Below, one piece after another: positions 9,006 to 17,077 of a stretch of 64,000 nucleotides of DNA (positions within the stretch are counted from its first letter, which is position 1; the number at the start of each line of letters is the position of its first letter). The notes below the pieces were generated by a model. It did no database searches. It saw nothing but the letters and a program-made list of their open reading frames with translations, and was not told where the DNA came from. The stretch spans positions 372,001 to 436,000 of the forward strand of contig CAVOZJ010000020.1 of the NCBI GenBank assembly GCA_963700885.1. Direction: 5' to 3'. A program made the position numbers and the translations under genes. The stretch comes from Anderseniella sp963700885 (GTDB lineage: Bacteria > Pseudomonadota > Alphaproteobacteria > Rhizobiales > Aestuariivirgaceae).

Positions 9006-9466
9006 TCTCCGCCAAATAGGCATGCACCTTGGCGCCGATGGCATCGGAGGCTTCTCCCGGGCGCCAGATCAGGTGCCCGGTAACCGATGGAAATCTTTCC
9101 CGGCTCCGTGACGGTTTCATAGGCGAACAGCAGAAATGGGCACATGGCGATATTACGCGGGTCGACGCCCAGCGATTCATGTGTCAGGGACGAGTTGCAA
9201 AACTGGAAATATCGCGCATTGAGGTAAGGCGATGCAGCACCGTCCGCTGCTGCTGAAGCGGTGCGGTCCAGCATTTTGTCGATATGACCCATATAGACAA
9301 TCGACAGGCCGCGATTGATCACGGCATCCTGCAAGTCCTGAAAGACCAGTTCAAACTCACCGTCCACGGTCCTGATCCTGTCGGCAAGGTCGACAGCCAG
9401 ACCGGCAGTTGCACTGACCGCAAGCATGACACCTGCCGCAACACAATGCATAAGCCTGTCAAACAT
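8974..9466 (-). pseudogene. DUF302 family exported protein, interrupted by a +1 frameshift
   Basis: The first about 130 residues read as a signal peptide (MLAVSATAGLAVDLADRI) and a DUF302 domain (GLSIVYMGHIDKML, then CPFLLFAYETVTEPGKISIG). After that the frame turns to unrelated sequence. The matching C-terminus (HLIWRPGEASDAIGAKVHAY ... QVADEAQ, stop at 8974-8976) lies one base out of frame. Removing one C from CCC at 9076-9078 (G of GGG on the coding strand) gives GYRHLIWRPGE and a normal 162-residue protein. The start overlaps the stop of the upstream YeeE gene by eight bases. DUF302 proteins often sit in sulfur-oxidation clusters; their function is not established. The break may be a sequencing error. 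Confidence 0.72.
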
Positions 9467-10556
9467 CGGGTTGTCTCCGAATTAGCCAGTTGACTAAATC
9501 GTAGAACACGTCCCGCACAGACCCGTAAACAAGTAACTGCAACCCGAGCCAGGCGCCGCAAAACATTGCAACAAGCGAGACAGGGGCGGTAAATGCCAGC
9601 AGCGAGGCGGCTGACAAGCCCTGTCCGACAGTACAGCCGACAGCGGTAACCCCGCCAAAACCCATTAGCGCGCCGCCAAGTATCTGCCTGCGCATTTCCC
9701 GGGCATCGTCACATGCTTCCCAGCGAAAATGGCGCTGGACCAATGTCGTAATGGTGGCTCCCGCAATAACCCCGGTTACGGCACCGACACCGAATTGCAG
9801 CGACGCGCCGGTGGCAGTCATGACATACATAAGCGTGTCGCCGGGAGCACCCGTGAAGGTGAATGATTCCAGCCTGTGAGGATCGAACGGATCATTGGCC
9901 AGATATCCAGTCACGAACCAGCCGGAGACAATTGCCACGCCGACTATCAGACCTGCCAGAAGGAAGCGCGGAGATGCTCTCAGATCACGGCTGGTGAGGG
10001 CTATCGCTGCGATAGAAGCGGCAATCAGATAGGCCCAGAGATGCAGGTTACCGCCAAACTGGGCCGCTGCGCTGTGGGCGATGCCTGCCGGTTGATCGAG
10101 TTGTGCCGGGACGTCGAACAAATATACCCGCACATAGGCGGAAAGTCCGTTCATTGTGGCATAGGCAGTTACGCCCAGGACCAGAAAGGTTACGACGGAT
10201 TTCAGGTCGCCACCGCCGACCCGGGCCAGTGTACCATAGCCGCAGGTGCCGACCAGAGACATGCCAAGGCCGAACAGAAATGACCCGAATGCGGTTGCCA
10301 GTAATGTTGTCGGCGAAATCAGGTAAAAACTGTCGTCAATGTCGATGACACCGGCGTGATCCAGCGCATAGGTACCGGCAATGGCTACAGCGATTGCCAG
10401 GCCCCAGGCCGAAATACGCCCGCGGCTGCCGCCCAGACAGGCGTCTTCAATTGCCCCGAGTGTGCAAAATCTGCCCCATCTGGCGGCAAACCCCAACGCC
10501 AAGCCTCCGGCCAGGCCGCCAATGGCGGCGATCATGCCTGGAGACAGCTCGGTCAT
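9459..10556 (-). CDS. Second YeeE/YedE family sulfur-compound transporter (SoxT-like)
   Basis: This 365-residue multi-span membrane protein is a paralogue of the 7896-9005 gene. It carries the same signatures: GLGMSLVGTCGYGTLARVGG near residue 95 and FGGVTAVGCTVGQGLSAAS near residue 300. The charge-poor helices and the internal two-repeat arrangement are typical of YeeE/YedE. It lies on the minus strand downstream of soxS and soxR and is probably cotranscribed with them, with an approximately 100-base gap after soxR. Two sox-linked YeeE paralogues per cluster (SoxT1A/SoxT1B) are known in other bacteria, where at least one helps signal sulfur availability to the repressor. That role here is inferred from position. 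Confidence 0.82.
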   Translation of the reverse strand: MTELSPGMIAAIGGLAGGLALGFAARWGRFCTLGAIEDACLGGSRGRISAWGLAIAVAIAGTYALDHAGVIDIDDSFYLISPTTLLATAFGSFLFGLGMSLVGTCGYGTLARVGGGDLKSVVTFLVLGVTAYATMNGLSAYVRVYLFDVPAQLDQPAGIAHSAAAQFGGNLHLWAYLIAASIAAIALTSRDLRASPRFLLAGLIVGVAIVSGWFVTGYLANDPFDPHRLESFTFTGAPGDTLMYVMTATGASLQFGVGAVTGVIAGATITTLVQRHFRWEACDDAREMRRQILGGALMGFGGVTAVGCTVGQGLSAASLLAFTAPVSLVAMFCGAWLGLQLLVYGSVRDVFYDLVNWLIRRQPDV

Positions 10557-10663
10557 CAGTTGTCACTCCCTGTAGCCGGGCAGGTTTTCCTGCCTCATGT
10601 TGTTTGGCCTGGCAAAAATCCAGGGTGCCTACCGCGAGCAGTTGTGAATCACAACACCCCGTT

Positions 10664-11002
10664 TCAGCTATTCCTGTCGTCGTCTGCACAGAACATTTCG
10701 TACAGAACACCAATCATCTGTTTCACACGCTCATCGCCGATCGTGTAGTAAATTGTCTTGCCGTCGCGGCGGGCATTGACCAGTCCTTCGAGGCGTAGCC
10801 GGGCCAATTGCTGTGAAACTGCGGCCTGGCGCGCAGATAACAACTGTTCCAGTTCGGTGACCGTACATTCTCCTTGCGACAATCGGCATAAAATGGCCAG
10901 CCGGCCTTCATGCGCCAGGGCTTTTAGAAAATCTGTGGCGTCCTTGGCACTCGACATCATGTCGTCGAGTGAGTGCTCGAATTTCAGTTGTGCATTCAGC
11001 AT
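10664..11002 (-). CDS. soxR: SoxR, ArsR-family persulfide-responsive repressor of sox genes
   Basis: This 112-residue winged-helix protein of the ArsR family has recognition region QAAVSQQLARLRLEGLV and wing NARRDGKTIYYTIGD. Cysteines fall at 39, 46 and 105. Cys39 and Cys105 are 66 residues apart, the same spacing as the sensing pair Cys41/Cys107 of SqrR and the BigR pair. This supports de-repression through a persulfide or polysulfide bridge between them. The gene lies 18 bases downstream of soxS and diverges from soxV, the arrangement of soxRS in Paracoccus. Predicted targets are the ATTC-N8-GAAT type sites at 11454, 12892 and 17029. An ordinary metal-sensing ArsR is less likely because no metal-site cysteine cluster in helix 3 is seen. 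Confidence 0.85.
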   Translation of the reverse strand: MLNAQLKFEHSLDDMMSSAKDATDFLKALAHEGRLAILCRLSQGECTVTELEQLLSARQAAVSQQLARLRLEGLVNARRDGKTIYYTIGDERVKQMIGVLYEMFCADDDRNS

Positions 11003-11020
11003 GTTGAAATCCCCATGTGC

Positions 11021-11434
11021 TTAGGATTTCGGTTCGATTGCAACGGTAGCGGTCGCCTTGTCAATTTTCGCCAGCATCTGCTGCAGCATCGGCCAGAAGA
11101 AATGCCCGCCGGGATAGCCACGCAGGCGGTCAATCTCGCGACCATCGTGCCAGACCACAAAAGTGGGAGTGTAATTGGCTCTTTTGAGGCCTTGCAGATC
11201 CGCCGGCAAGGGGGAGTGAATGTCTACCCGGCGCAGCGGTGCAAGCTTGCCCTCATCGGTCTTTGGATAGGCAACGCCAATTTCTTCGTTCCAGATTTCG
11301 CACCAGTGACAGCCGTCCTGCTCCAGCATTATCAGTTGCGTTGCTTGAACCCTGACTGGCCCGGCGACGAGAACACCCAAGGCGAGAGCCACGGCTGCCG
11401 GGACCCCGAAGAATTTGTTGCGAAGTGCTTTCAT
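11021..11434 (-). CDS. soxS: SoxS, periplasmic thioredoxin-like protein
   Basis: This 137-residue exported thioredoxin-fold protein has a hydrophobic signal (VPAAVALALGVLVAGPVRVQA) and the active site GCHWC (Cys42, Cys45). A later cis-Pro region (TPTFVVW) completes the fold. The ATG at 11434 follows AAGG at eight bases; a GTG three codons upstream (11443) overlaps that ribosome site and is less likely. SoxS in Paracoccus keeps the carrier SoxYZ in its active reduced state, receiving electrons through SoxV. It lies head-to-head with soxV across a 68-base gap that holds a SoxR-type site, and upstream of soxR in the same operon. Confidence 0.83.
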   Translation of the reverse strand: MKALRNKFFGVPAAVALALGVLVAGPVRVQATQLIMLEQDGCHWCEIWNEEIGVAYPKTDEGKLAPLRRVDIHSPLPADLQGLKRANYTPTFVVWHDGREIDRLRGYPGGHFFWPMLQQMLAKIDKATATVAIEPKS

Positions 11435-11453
11435 GCGTGACACCTTACAACAA

Positions 11454-11469
11454 ATTACAAAAATTGAAT
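11454..11469. promoter_or_regulatory. Probable SoxR operator between soxS and soxV
   Basis: ATTACAAAAATTGAAT differs from the ATTC-N8-GAAT pattern by one base in the left half. It sits between the divergent starts of soxS (ATG at 11434) and soxV (GTG at 11503), where one bound repressor could shut both operons, including soxR itself. Confidence 0.5.
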
Positions 11470-11502
11470 ATGAACTTCTTGTGAGTTCGACAGGAGAGTT
11501 GG

Positions 11503-12240
11503 GTGGACCTGGAAATTAGCTATGCAGCAGCGTTGGTAGCAGGCTTTTTGTCGTTTGCTTCGCCATGCGTGCTTCCGTTGGTGCCACCTTATCTGTGCTT
11601 TCTTGCCGGTACCTCAATCAGCGAACTAAGTGATGAAGAAATGTCCACGGTTGCCTGGCGCACCGTTGTGATGGCGGCAATATCGTTCGTGGCTGGTTTT
11701 GCAACGGTATTTGTAGCATTTGGCGCCAGTGCATCGTTCATCGGTAGTTTTGTGACCGGCCACATAGACATTCTGGCGAAGGTTGCCGGTGTGATCATCA
11801 TCATCCTGGGCCTTCACTTCATCGGTATATTTCGAATTCCGCTTCTGTATCGTGACATCAGGCTACAGGGACCAACCAGGTCCGTCGGTCTGCTGGGTGC
11901 CTATGTTGTCGGCCTGGCCTTTGCATTTGGCTGGACACCATGTGTCGGTCCGGTGCTGGCGGCTATCCTGTTTGTGGCAGCACAGGCAGGTGATGCACTG
12001 AAAGGGGCTTCCTTGTTGCTTGCCTATGCACTGGGTATCGGCATCCCGTTCATTCTTGCCGCCATTTTCTTTCGGCCCTTCATGAGCCTGATGCAGCGTC
12101 ACCGCCATCGCATGGGACTGATTGAAAAGATTACCGGCGGTCTCTTGGTGGTAACGGGTGTCTTGTTCATCACAGGTGGAATGTCCACCATCGCCTATTA
12201 TATGCTTGAGTTGTTCCCCATGCTGGGCGCAGTTGGATAA
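11503..12240 (+). CDS. soxV: SoxV, CcdA/DsbD-type transmembrane thiol electron carrier
   Basis: This 245-residue integral membrane protein of the CcdA family has about six hydrophobic helices. The two redox cysteines are in place: FASPCVLPLVPP (Cys22) and GWTPCVGP (Cys147). It carries reducing equivalents from cytoplasmic thioredoxin to periplasmic SoxW/SoxS. The start is GTG with AGGAGAG upstream; no ATG fits the conserved N-terminus. soxW follows after 12 bases, so the two form an operon, as in Paracoccus. Confidence 0.87.
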   Translation: MDLEISYAAALVAGFLSFASPCVLPLVPPYLCFLAGTSISELSDEEMSTVAWRTVVMAAISFVAGFATVFVAFGASASFIGSFVTGHIDILAKVAGVIIIILGLHFIGIFRIPLLYRDIRLQGPTRSVGLLGAYVVGLAFAFGWTPCVGPVLAAILFVAAQAGDALKGASLLLAYALGIGIPFILAAIFFRPFMSLMQRHRHRMGLIEKITGGLLVVTGVLFITGGMSTIAYYMLELFPMLGAVG

Positions 12241-12252
12241 GGAGAAACCGAC

Positions 12253-12834
12253 ATGAGAATTTTTCTAGCGATTGCCATCTTGCTGGCCGGCCTTGCCTGC
12301 GCAACAGCCTCGGAAGTTGGAGATGACGGTCTGCACAAACAGGCCTGGTTTGCGACAACTTTTCGCGACATCAAGGAAGATATGGCAACTGCCAAAGCTG
12401 AAGGCAAACGGCTTGCGCTGATTTTTGAGCAACGCGGGTGCACTTATTGCCGTCAGATTCATGAACAGGTTCTGACAGATCCTGAAGTACGTGATTTCAT
12501 CAAGGCCAACTACATGGTGGTCCAGTACAATTTGTATGGCGATGAGGAAGTCACCGACCTGGACGGTGAAACGCTGACTGAAAAATCTGCAGCGCGCAAA
12601 TGGCGGGTAACTTTCACGCCGACAATCTTTTTCCTGCCCGAGGACGCAGACGGCGCAAAAGACGTTGGTGCCTCCACCGTTTCGGTTATGCCGGGGGCCT
12701 TCAGGAAGGGTACATTCCTCGATATGTTTCAGTGGGTTCACAGGAAAGGTTACAAAACGGAAGAGGATTTTCAGCGCTATCACGCTCGCCGCATTGTCGA
12801 ACGCCGCGAAGCAGGCAAGAAAAACACTGATTGA
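12253..12834 (+). CDS. soxW: SoxW, periplasmic thioredoxin
   Basis: This 193-residue exported thioredoxin-like protein has a short signal (IFLAIAILLAGLACATA) and the active site GCTYC (Cys63, Cys66) after the LALIFEQ strand. A cis-Pro segment (TFTPTIFFLP) follows. AAGGAG lies at good distance before ATG 12253. It takes electrons from SoxV and, in the Paracoccus model, works on periplasmic partners of the Sox system. The 141-base gap to soxX carries an exact SoxR-type site, so soxX starts a new transcription unit. Confidence 0.85.
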   Translation: MRIFLAIAILLAGLACATASEVGDDGLHKQAWFATTFRDIKEDMATAKAEGKRLALIFEQRGCTYCRQIHEQVLTDPEVRDFIKANYMVVQYNLYGDEEVTDLDGETLTEKSAARKWRVTFTPTIFFLPEDADGAKDVGASTVSVMPGAFRKGTFLDMFQWVHRKGYKTEEDFQRYHARRIVERREAGKKNTD

Positions 12835-12891
12835 TTTCATTACCTGGCCAACGCAGCAGTCATTGCCGAAATTGTCGAGCAGAGTATATTC

Positions 12892-12907
12892 ATTCATAAA
12901 TATGAAT
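12892..12907. promoter_or_regulatory. SoxR operator upstream of soxX
   Basis: ATTCATAAATATGAAT is an exact ATTC-N8-GAAT inverted repeat, extended to six-base arms (ATTCAT/ATGAAT). It lies 69 bases before the soxX start in the only long gap between soxW and soxX. The pattern is the published operator type for SqrR/BigR-class repressors. Assignment to the SoxR of this cluster is inference. Confidence 0.7.
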
Positions 12908-12975
12908 TTGTCTTGATCTGTTGTGAAAGCTGCATTAGGGTTTTGCTCAATAACAAAAAACGCTGGAGGAAATTG

Positions 12976-13446
12976 ATGAGGAACATGCTCAAAGCAGGTT
13001 GCGTTGCAGTGGGGTTGACGGTTTCATTGTCAGGCATTGCGGTGGCTGGCGAAATCGCACCGACCGATGTGGCTTTCACTGATGACAACACGATTGTTTC
13101 ATCCCTGACGGGTGTGCCTGGTGATGCGGCCAAAGGACGTGACGTCTTTTCCGACCGGAAACTGGGCAATTGCCTGGCCTGTCATGCGAACTCCGATCAG
13201 AAAGATCAGCTGTTCCATGGTGATGTGGGGCCGTCGCTGGATGGCGCGGCGGACCGATGGAACGAGGCTCAGTTGCGGGCCATCGTGGTGAACTCGAAGA
13301 AGGTATTTACTGAAGACACAGTCATGCCCGGGTTTTACTCACTGGAAGTTGGACTGAACCCGCGCAAGGATCTCGTGGGTAAAACCATCCTGACGGCTGG
13401 GCAGGTAGAAGACGTTGTGGCCTACCTCGCCACGCTAAAGGAATAG
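12976..13446 (+). CDS. soxX: SoxX, monohaem cytochrome c subunit of SoxXA
   Basis: This 156-residue periplasmic cytochrome has a signal peptide ending near AVAGEIA, one haem c site NCLACH (66-70) and a distal Met candidate in DTVMPGFYS (Met117). With SoxA it forms the complex that couples thiosulfate to the SoxY cysteine. ATG 12976 has GGAGG at eight bases; the frame is open further upstream but lacks a ribosome site there. It is first in the soxXYZA unit, with the SoxR-type operator just upstream and soxY 12 bases downstream. Confidence 0.9.
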   Translation: MRNMLKAGCVAVGLTVSLSGIAVAGEIAPTDVAFTDDNTIVSSLTGVPGDAAKGRDVFSDRKLGNCLACHANSDQKDQLFHGDVGPSLDGAADRWNEAQLRAIVVNSKKVFTEDTVMPGFYSLEVGLNPRKDLVGKTILTAGQVEDVVAYLATLKE

Positions 13447-13458
13447 GAGTGCACGCAA

Positions 13459-13914
13459 ATGAAATTCACCAGGAGACAAGCCCTTGGCTTTACCGCTGGC
13501 GCCGCTGCGCTGAGCTTCGCCGGCCTTGAGATTTCGTCGGCATTTGCAAACGCCGAGGACACCGAAAAGCGGATAATGGAATTCACCGGAGGCAAAAAGC
13601 CGGAGAGCGGAAAAATTACGCTGACGGCGCCGGAGATTGCCGAAAACGGCAACACGGTGCCGATCAGTGTTTCGGTTGAAAGTGCCATGTCAGGTGACGA
13701 TTTGGTCGAGTCAGTCATGATCCTGGCTGAGGGCAACCCGAATCCCGGCGTGGCGACGTTCCACTTCACCGAAATGAGTGGTCAGGCTTCGGCGACGACC
13801 CGCATGCGGCTGGCAAAGACGCAAAATGTTATCGCAGTCGCGAAGATGAAGGACGGTTCGGCATATGCCGATACACGTCAGGTCAAGGTCACAATCGGCG
13901 GCTGTGGCGGCTAA
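13459..13914 (+). CDS. soxY: SoxY, sulfur-carrier subunit of SoxYZ
   Basis: This 151-residue protein has a Tat signal (TRRQALGFTAGAAALSFAG) and the diagnostic C-terminal swinging arm GGCGG, whose Cys149 bears the sulfur substrate. Tat export fits known biology, in which SoxY is exported together with the signal-less SoxZ. It lies between soxX and soxZ with short spacers. Confidence 0.93.
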   Translation: MKFTRRQALGFTAGAAALSFAGLEISSAFANAEDTEKRIMEFTGGKKPESGKITLTAPEIAENGNTVPISVSVESAMSGDDLVESVMILAEGNPNPGVATFHFTEMSGQASATTRMRLAKTQNVIAVAKMKDGSAYADTRQVKVTIGGCGG

Positions 13915-13938
13915 GGCACACAAGAAGGATCAACTACA

Positions 13939-14265
13939 ATGGCAGAATCAAAACCACGCGTGAAGGTGCCGAAGTCAGCAAAGGCTGGCGAGGTGATTAC
14001 CATCAAGACCCTGATCAGCCACAATATGGAATCCGGTCAGCGCAAGGACAAGGATGGCAAGGTCATTCCCCGTTCAATCATTAACAAGTTCACCTGCGAA
14101 TTCAACGGTGCCAAGGTGTTTGAGTGTGACATCGACCCGGCTATTTCGGCCAATCCGTTTTTCGAGTTCACCGCCAAAGTATCAGAGCCGGGAACTTTCA
14201 AATTCATCTGGGTGGATGATGACGGATCGACCTATACCGACGAGAAGAAGATCGAAGTCAACTAA
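13939..14265 (+). CDS. soxZ: SoxZ, partner subunit of SoxYZ
   Basis: This 108-residue beta-sandwich protein has no signal peptide. It shows the family features RVKVPKSAKAGEVITIKTLI near the start, SHNMESGQRKDKDG around residue 36 and a late FKFIWVDDDGS strand. It pairs with SoxY and travels with it to the periplasm. The length is usual for the family. It follows soxY by 24 bases. Confidence 0.93.
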   Translation: MAESKPRVKVPKSAKAGEVITIKTLISHNMESGQRKDKDGKVIPRSIINKFTCEFNGAKVFECDIDPAISANPFFEFTAKVSEPGTFKFIWVDDDGSTYTDEKKIEVN

Positions 14266-14332
14266 CACGGACAGCGCTGTCTTATGCCCGCGGGGCCCGA
14301 AAGACTGTGACATGTCCGGGAGGAAACACGAC

Positions 14333-15190
14333 GTGAAAAACAAACTGATTGCAGCAGGACTGGTAACTGTTCTGGCAGGTACCGCTGGTATCGCTGGCCT
14401 CAGCGCCGATCCGGTCAACGAGACCTTGAGCATTGACGGTGTTCCCATGGTGAGCCGCACCAAGGCACCCGAAGGTCACCCTTTCGACGAGGTTCTGTCT
14501 GGCTGGTTATTCAGAACCGATGAAACCCGTGCCTTGGAGGCTGACAGCTTCAACAATCCCGGCATGCTTGGTGTCGAGGAAGGCGAAACCATTTGGAACA
14601 AGGTTGAAGGTACCGAAGGTAAATCCTGTGCATCGTGTCACAACGACGCGAAGGACAGTATGAAGGACATCGCCGCCAACTACCCCAAATGGGATGCTGA
14701 TGCCAAGCGGCCAATCAACATCGAACTGCAGATTAACAAGTGCCGTGAAAAGAATATGGGGGCGGAGCCATACGCGTTTGACAAGGGCGGCCAGAAGCCG
14801 TTGACCGCCTATATCAAGAACCAGTCACTCGGTACTCCTGTTGCGCTTGATCTTGGCAAGGGTGAGTTGCAGAAATGGTGGGATGACGGCAAGAAGTTTT
14901 ACTACACCCGTACGGGCCAGTTGAACCTGTCATGTGCATCCTGCCACGAGCAGAACATGGGCAAGAATATCCGCGCCGACCATCTGAGCCAGGGTCAGGT
15001 CAATGGTTTCCCGGTCTATCGTCTCAAGCAGGGTGGTCTCGTGTCCATACACAACCGGTTCCGCGGCTGTATCCGCGATACCCGCGCAGAGTACCCCAAG
15101 GCTTTTTCCGACGAGTTGATGGCGCTGGAGCTTTATGTGACCTGGCGGGGAACTGGCTTGTCAGTGGAAACACCCGCCGTGCGCCAGTAG
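14333..15190 (+). CDS. soxA: SoxA, dihaem cytochrome c subunit of SoxXA
   Basis: This 285-residue periplasmic cytochrome has a signal peptide (NKLIAAGLVTVLAGTAGIAG) and two haem c sites, CASCH at 99-103 and CASCH at 201-205, making it the dihaem type. Active-site Cys246 lies in FRGCIRDTRAEYP; in the family this residue ligates the catalytic haem as a persulfide. The start is GTG 14333, nine bases after GGGAGG. An in-frame ATG at 14312 lies upstream of that ribosome site and is less likely. It joins thiosulfate to SoxYZ. A strong intrinsic terminator follows. Confidence 0.9.
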   Translation: MKNKLIAAGLVTVLAGTAGIAGLSADPVNETLSIDGVPMVSRTKAPEGHPFDEVLSGWLFRTDETRALEADSFNNPGMLGVEEGETIWNKVEGTEGKSCASCHNDAKDSMKDIAANYPKWDADAKRPINIELQINKCREKNMGAEPYAFDKGGQKPLTAYIKNQSLGTPVALDLGKGELQKWWDDGKKFYYTRTGQLNLSCASCHEQNMGKNIRADHLSQGQVNGFPVYRLKQGGLVSIHNRFRGCIRDTRAEYPKAFSDELMALELYVTWRGTGLSVETPAVRQ

Positions 15191-15215
15191 CGCCAAACAG
15201 TTCAATAACTTTGGT

Positions 15216-15249
15216 GCGGGTATTTTGCGTAAATGCCCGCCCTTTTTTT
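15216..15249 (+). terminator. Intrinsic terminator between soxA and soxB
   Basis: A ten-base stem (GCGGGTATTT pairing with AAATGCCCGC, one G-T pair) with loop TGCGT is followed by CC and seven T. It closes the soxXYZA transcript, fully or in part, before soxB. Confidence 0.85.
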
Positions 15250-15313
15250 GCGCAATTGCGGGGATTCAGTCATGAAGACGCCCGGATAATTGATTTTTCA
15301 GAGGTTTTTGGCC

Positions 15314-17011
15314 ATGTTTACCAGACGTGATTTTTTGCAGTACACCATCAATGCAGGTGCCGCACTAGGTGTTGCCGGTTATGGTGCAAATATCACCCGC
15401 GCCTTGGCTCAGCAGAAACTGACTCAGGATGATCTGTTGAAATTTGACTCGAAAGGTCAGATTACGCTTTTGCATTTCACCGATGTTCATGCCCAGTTGA
15501 AACCGGTGTATTTTCGCCCCCCCGACACCAACATCGGTATCGGAGACTATGCCGGTATTCCGCCACACCTGGTAGGTGAAGAGTTCCTCAAGTATTTTGG
15601 AATAGCGAAGGGCTCGCCCCTTGCATACGCCCATACCATGGTCAACTACGAAGAGTTGGCTCGCGCTTATGGACGCCTCGGCGGGCTGGATCGCACAGCA
15701 ACTCTCGTGAAGGCAATACGGGCCGACCGCGGAGCCGACAAGGTACTGTTTCTGGACGGTGGCGATACCTGGCAGGGTTCCTACACCTCGCTGAAGTCGA
15801 ATGGTCAGGATATGGTCGACTGCATGAAACTGCTGAAACCCGATGCCATGGTCGGACACTGGGAATTCACGTTCGGCGAAGACCGGGTCAGGGAAATCAT
15901 CGATGACATGGGATATGCTTTCCTTGCCTCCAATATTTTCGACAATGAATGGGACGAACCGGTGTTTGACAGCACCGCAATGTTTGAGAAAGGTGGGGTG
16001 AAGGTAGCCGTCATCGGTCAGGCTATGCCTTACACACCAATTTCCAATCCAGGGTGGATGTTCCCCAAATGGTCTTTTGGCATCCGGCCGGATACGCTGC
16101 AGGGAAATGTGGACAAGGCTCGCGCCGATGGCGCTGAAGTCGTGGTTTTGTTGTCGCATAACGGGTTTGATGTTGATCGCAAGCTGGCAGGTGAGGTGAA
16201 CGGCATCGATGTTATCCTGACCGGTCATACGCATGACGCCACCCCGCAGGCCATTGAAATCGGCAGCACGTTGTTGTTGTCGTCAGGCTCGCACGGCAAG
16301 TACCTGGGTCGGATTGATCTGGAGATCAGCGACGGCAAAGTGGCTGGTTACACGTCCAATCTTATCCCGGTATTCTCCGATGTTGTTCAGCCTGACGTGG
16401 AGATGGCAGCGAAGATCGACGAAGTGCGCAAGCCCCATAAAACCGAGTTAAAACGGGTGCTCGGCAAAACCGAAAACTTGCTCTATCGCCGAGGCAACTT
16501 TAACGGCACCTGGGATGATCTGATCTGCCAGGGCATCATTGAACAGCGCGACACCCAGATTGCGTTGTCTCCGGGTTTCAGGTGGGGCACCACGCTGCTG
16601 CCGGGTCAGGACATTACCGTTGACGACTTATATACCCAAACATCGATGAGTTACCCGTCGGTGTATCGGCTGGAGTTTACCGGCGCGCAGTTAAAGGAAA
16701 TCCTCGAAGACGTTTGTGACAACCTGTTCAACAAGGATCCGTTCCTCCAGCAGGGCGGCGACATGGTCCGGGTTGGCGGCATGAGCTACACCTGTTCGCC
16801 CAACGCAGATATGGGCGGGCGCATTTCCGATATGCGCCTGATGTCAACTGGAGAACCGCTGCAGGCAGACAGGAAGTATGTCATTGGCGGCTGGGCATCG
16901 GTCAATGAGAACGTCGAAGGCCCGGCCATTTATGACCTGATGGAACAACACATCACGCAAAAGCAGATCGTCGAATTGCCCGATCAACCGGCCGTAAGGG
17001 TGAGCATGTAA
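15314..17011 (+). CDS. soxB: SoxB, thiosulfohydrolase
   Basis: This 565-residue dimetal hydrolase of the 5'-nucleotidase-like family starts with a Tat signal (TRRDFLQYTINAGAALG). Metal and catalytic motifs are visible: HFTDVHAQ (Asp57, His59), LDGGDTWQGS (Asp151), the SoxB hallmark GHWEFTFG (181-188), and LSHNGFD and LTGHTHD further on. It releases sulfate from SoxY-bound thiosulfonate. The chosen ATG follows AGAGG; upstream in-frame codons would add eight residues before the Tat motif. It stands between the soxA terminator and a SoxR-type site before soxC, so it could be a separate unit or depend on read-through. Confidence 0.93.
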   Translation: MFTRRDFLQYTINAGAALGVAGYGANITRALAQQKLTQDDLLKFDSKGQITLLHFTDVHAQLKPVYFRPPDTNIGIGDYAGIPPHLVGEEFLKYFGIAKGSPLAYAHTMVNYEELARAYGRLGGLDRTATLVKAIRADRGADKVLFLDGGDTWQGSYTSLKSNGQDMVDCMKLLKPDAMVGHWEFTFGEDRVREIIDDMGYAFLASNIFDNEWDEPVFDSTAMFEKGGVKVAVIGQAMPYTPISNPGWMFPKWSFGIRPDTLQGNVDKARADGAEVVVLLSHNGFDVDRKLAGEVNGIDVILTGHTHDATPQAIEIGSTLLLSSGSHGKYLGRIDLEISDGKVAGYTSNLIPVFSDVVQPDVEMAAKIDEVRKPHKTELKRVLGKTENLLYRRGNFNGTWDDLICQGIIEQRDTQIALSPGFRWGTTLLPGQDITVDDLYTQTSMSYPSVYRLEFTGAQLKEILEDVCDNLFNKDPFLQQGGDMVRVGGMSYTCSPNADMGGRISDMRLMSTGEPLQADRKYVIGGWASVNENVEGPAIYDLMEQHITQKQIVELPDQPAVRVSM

Positions 17012-17028
17012 TGTTTTTGCGCTTTCAT

Positions 17029-17044
17029 ATTCAAATAAATGAAT
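17029..17044. promoter_or_regulatory. SoxR operator upstream of soxC
   Basis: ATTCAAATAAATGAAT is a second exact ATTC-N8-GAAT repeat, 33 bases before the soxC start, in the 66-base gap between soxB and soxC. It indicates that soxCD has its own SoxR-controlled promoter. Confidence 0.68.
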
Positions 17045-17077
17045 GTATATTGCGATTCAGCACGAGGAGTGTAGCTC

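Noticed and set aside
15365..16234. Long minus-strand open frame opposite soxB
   Set aside because: The frame lies entirely within soxB, which is certain; the translation has no recognisable features.
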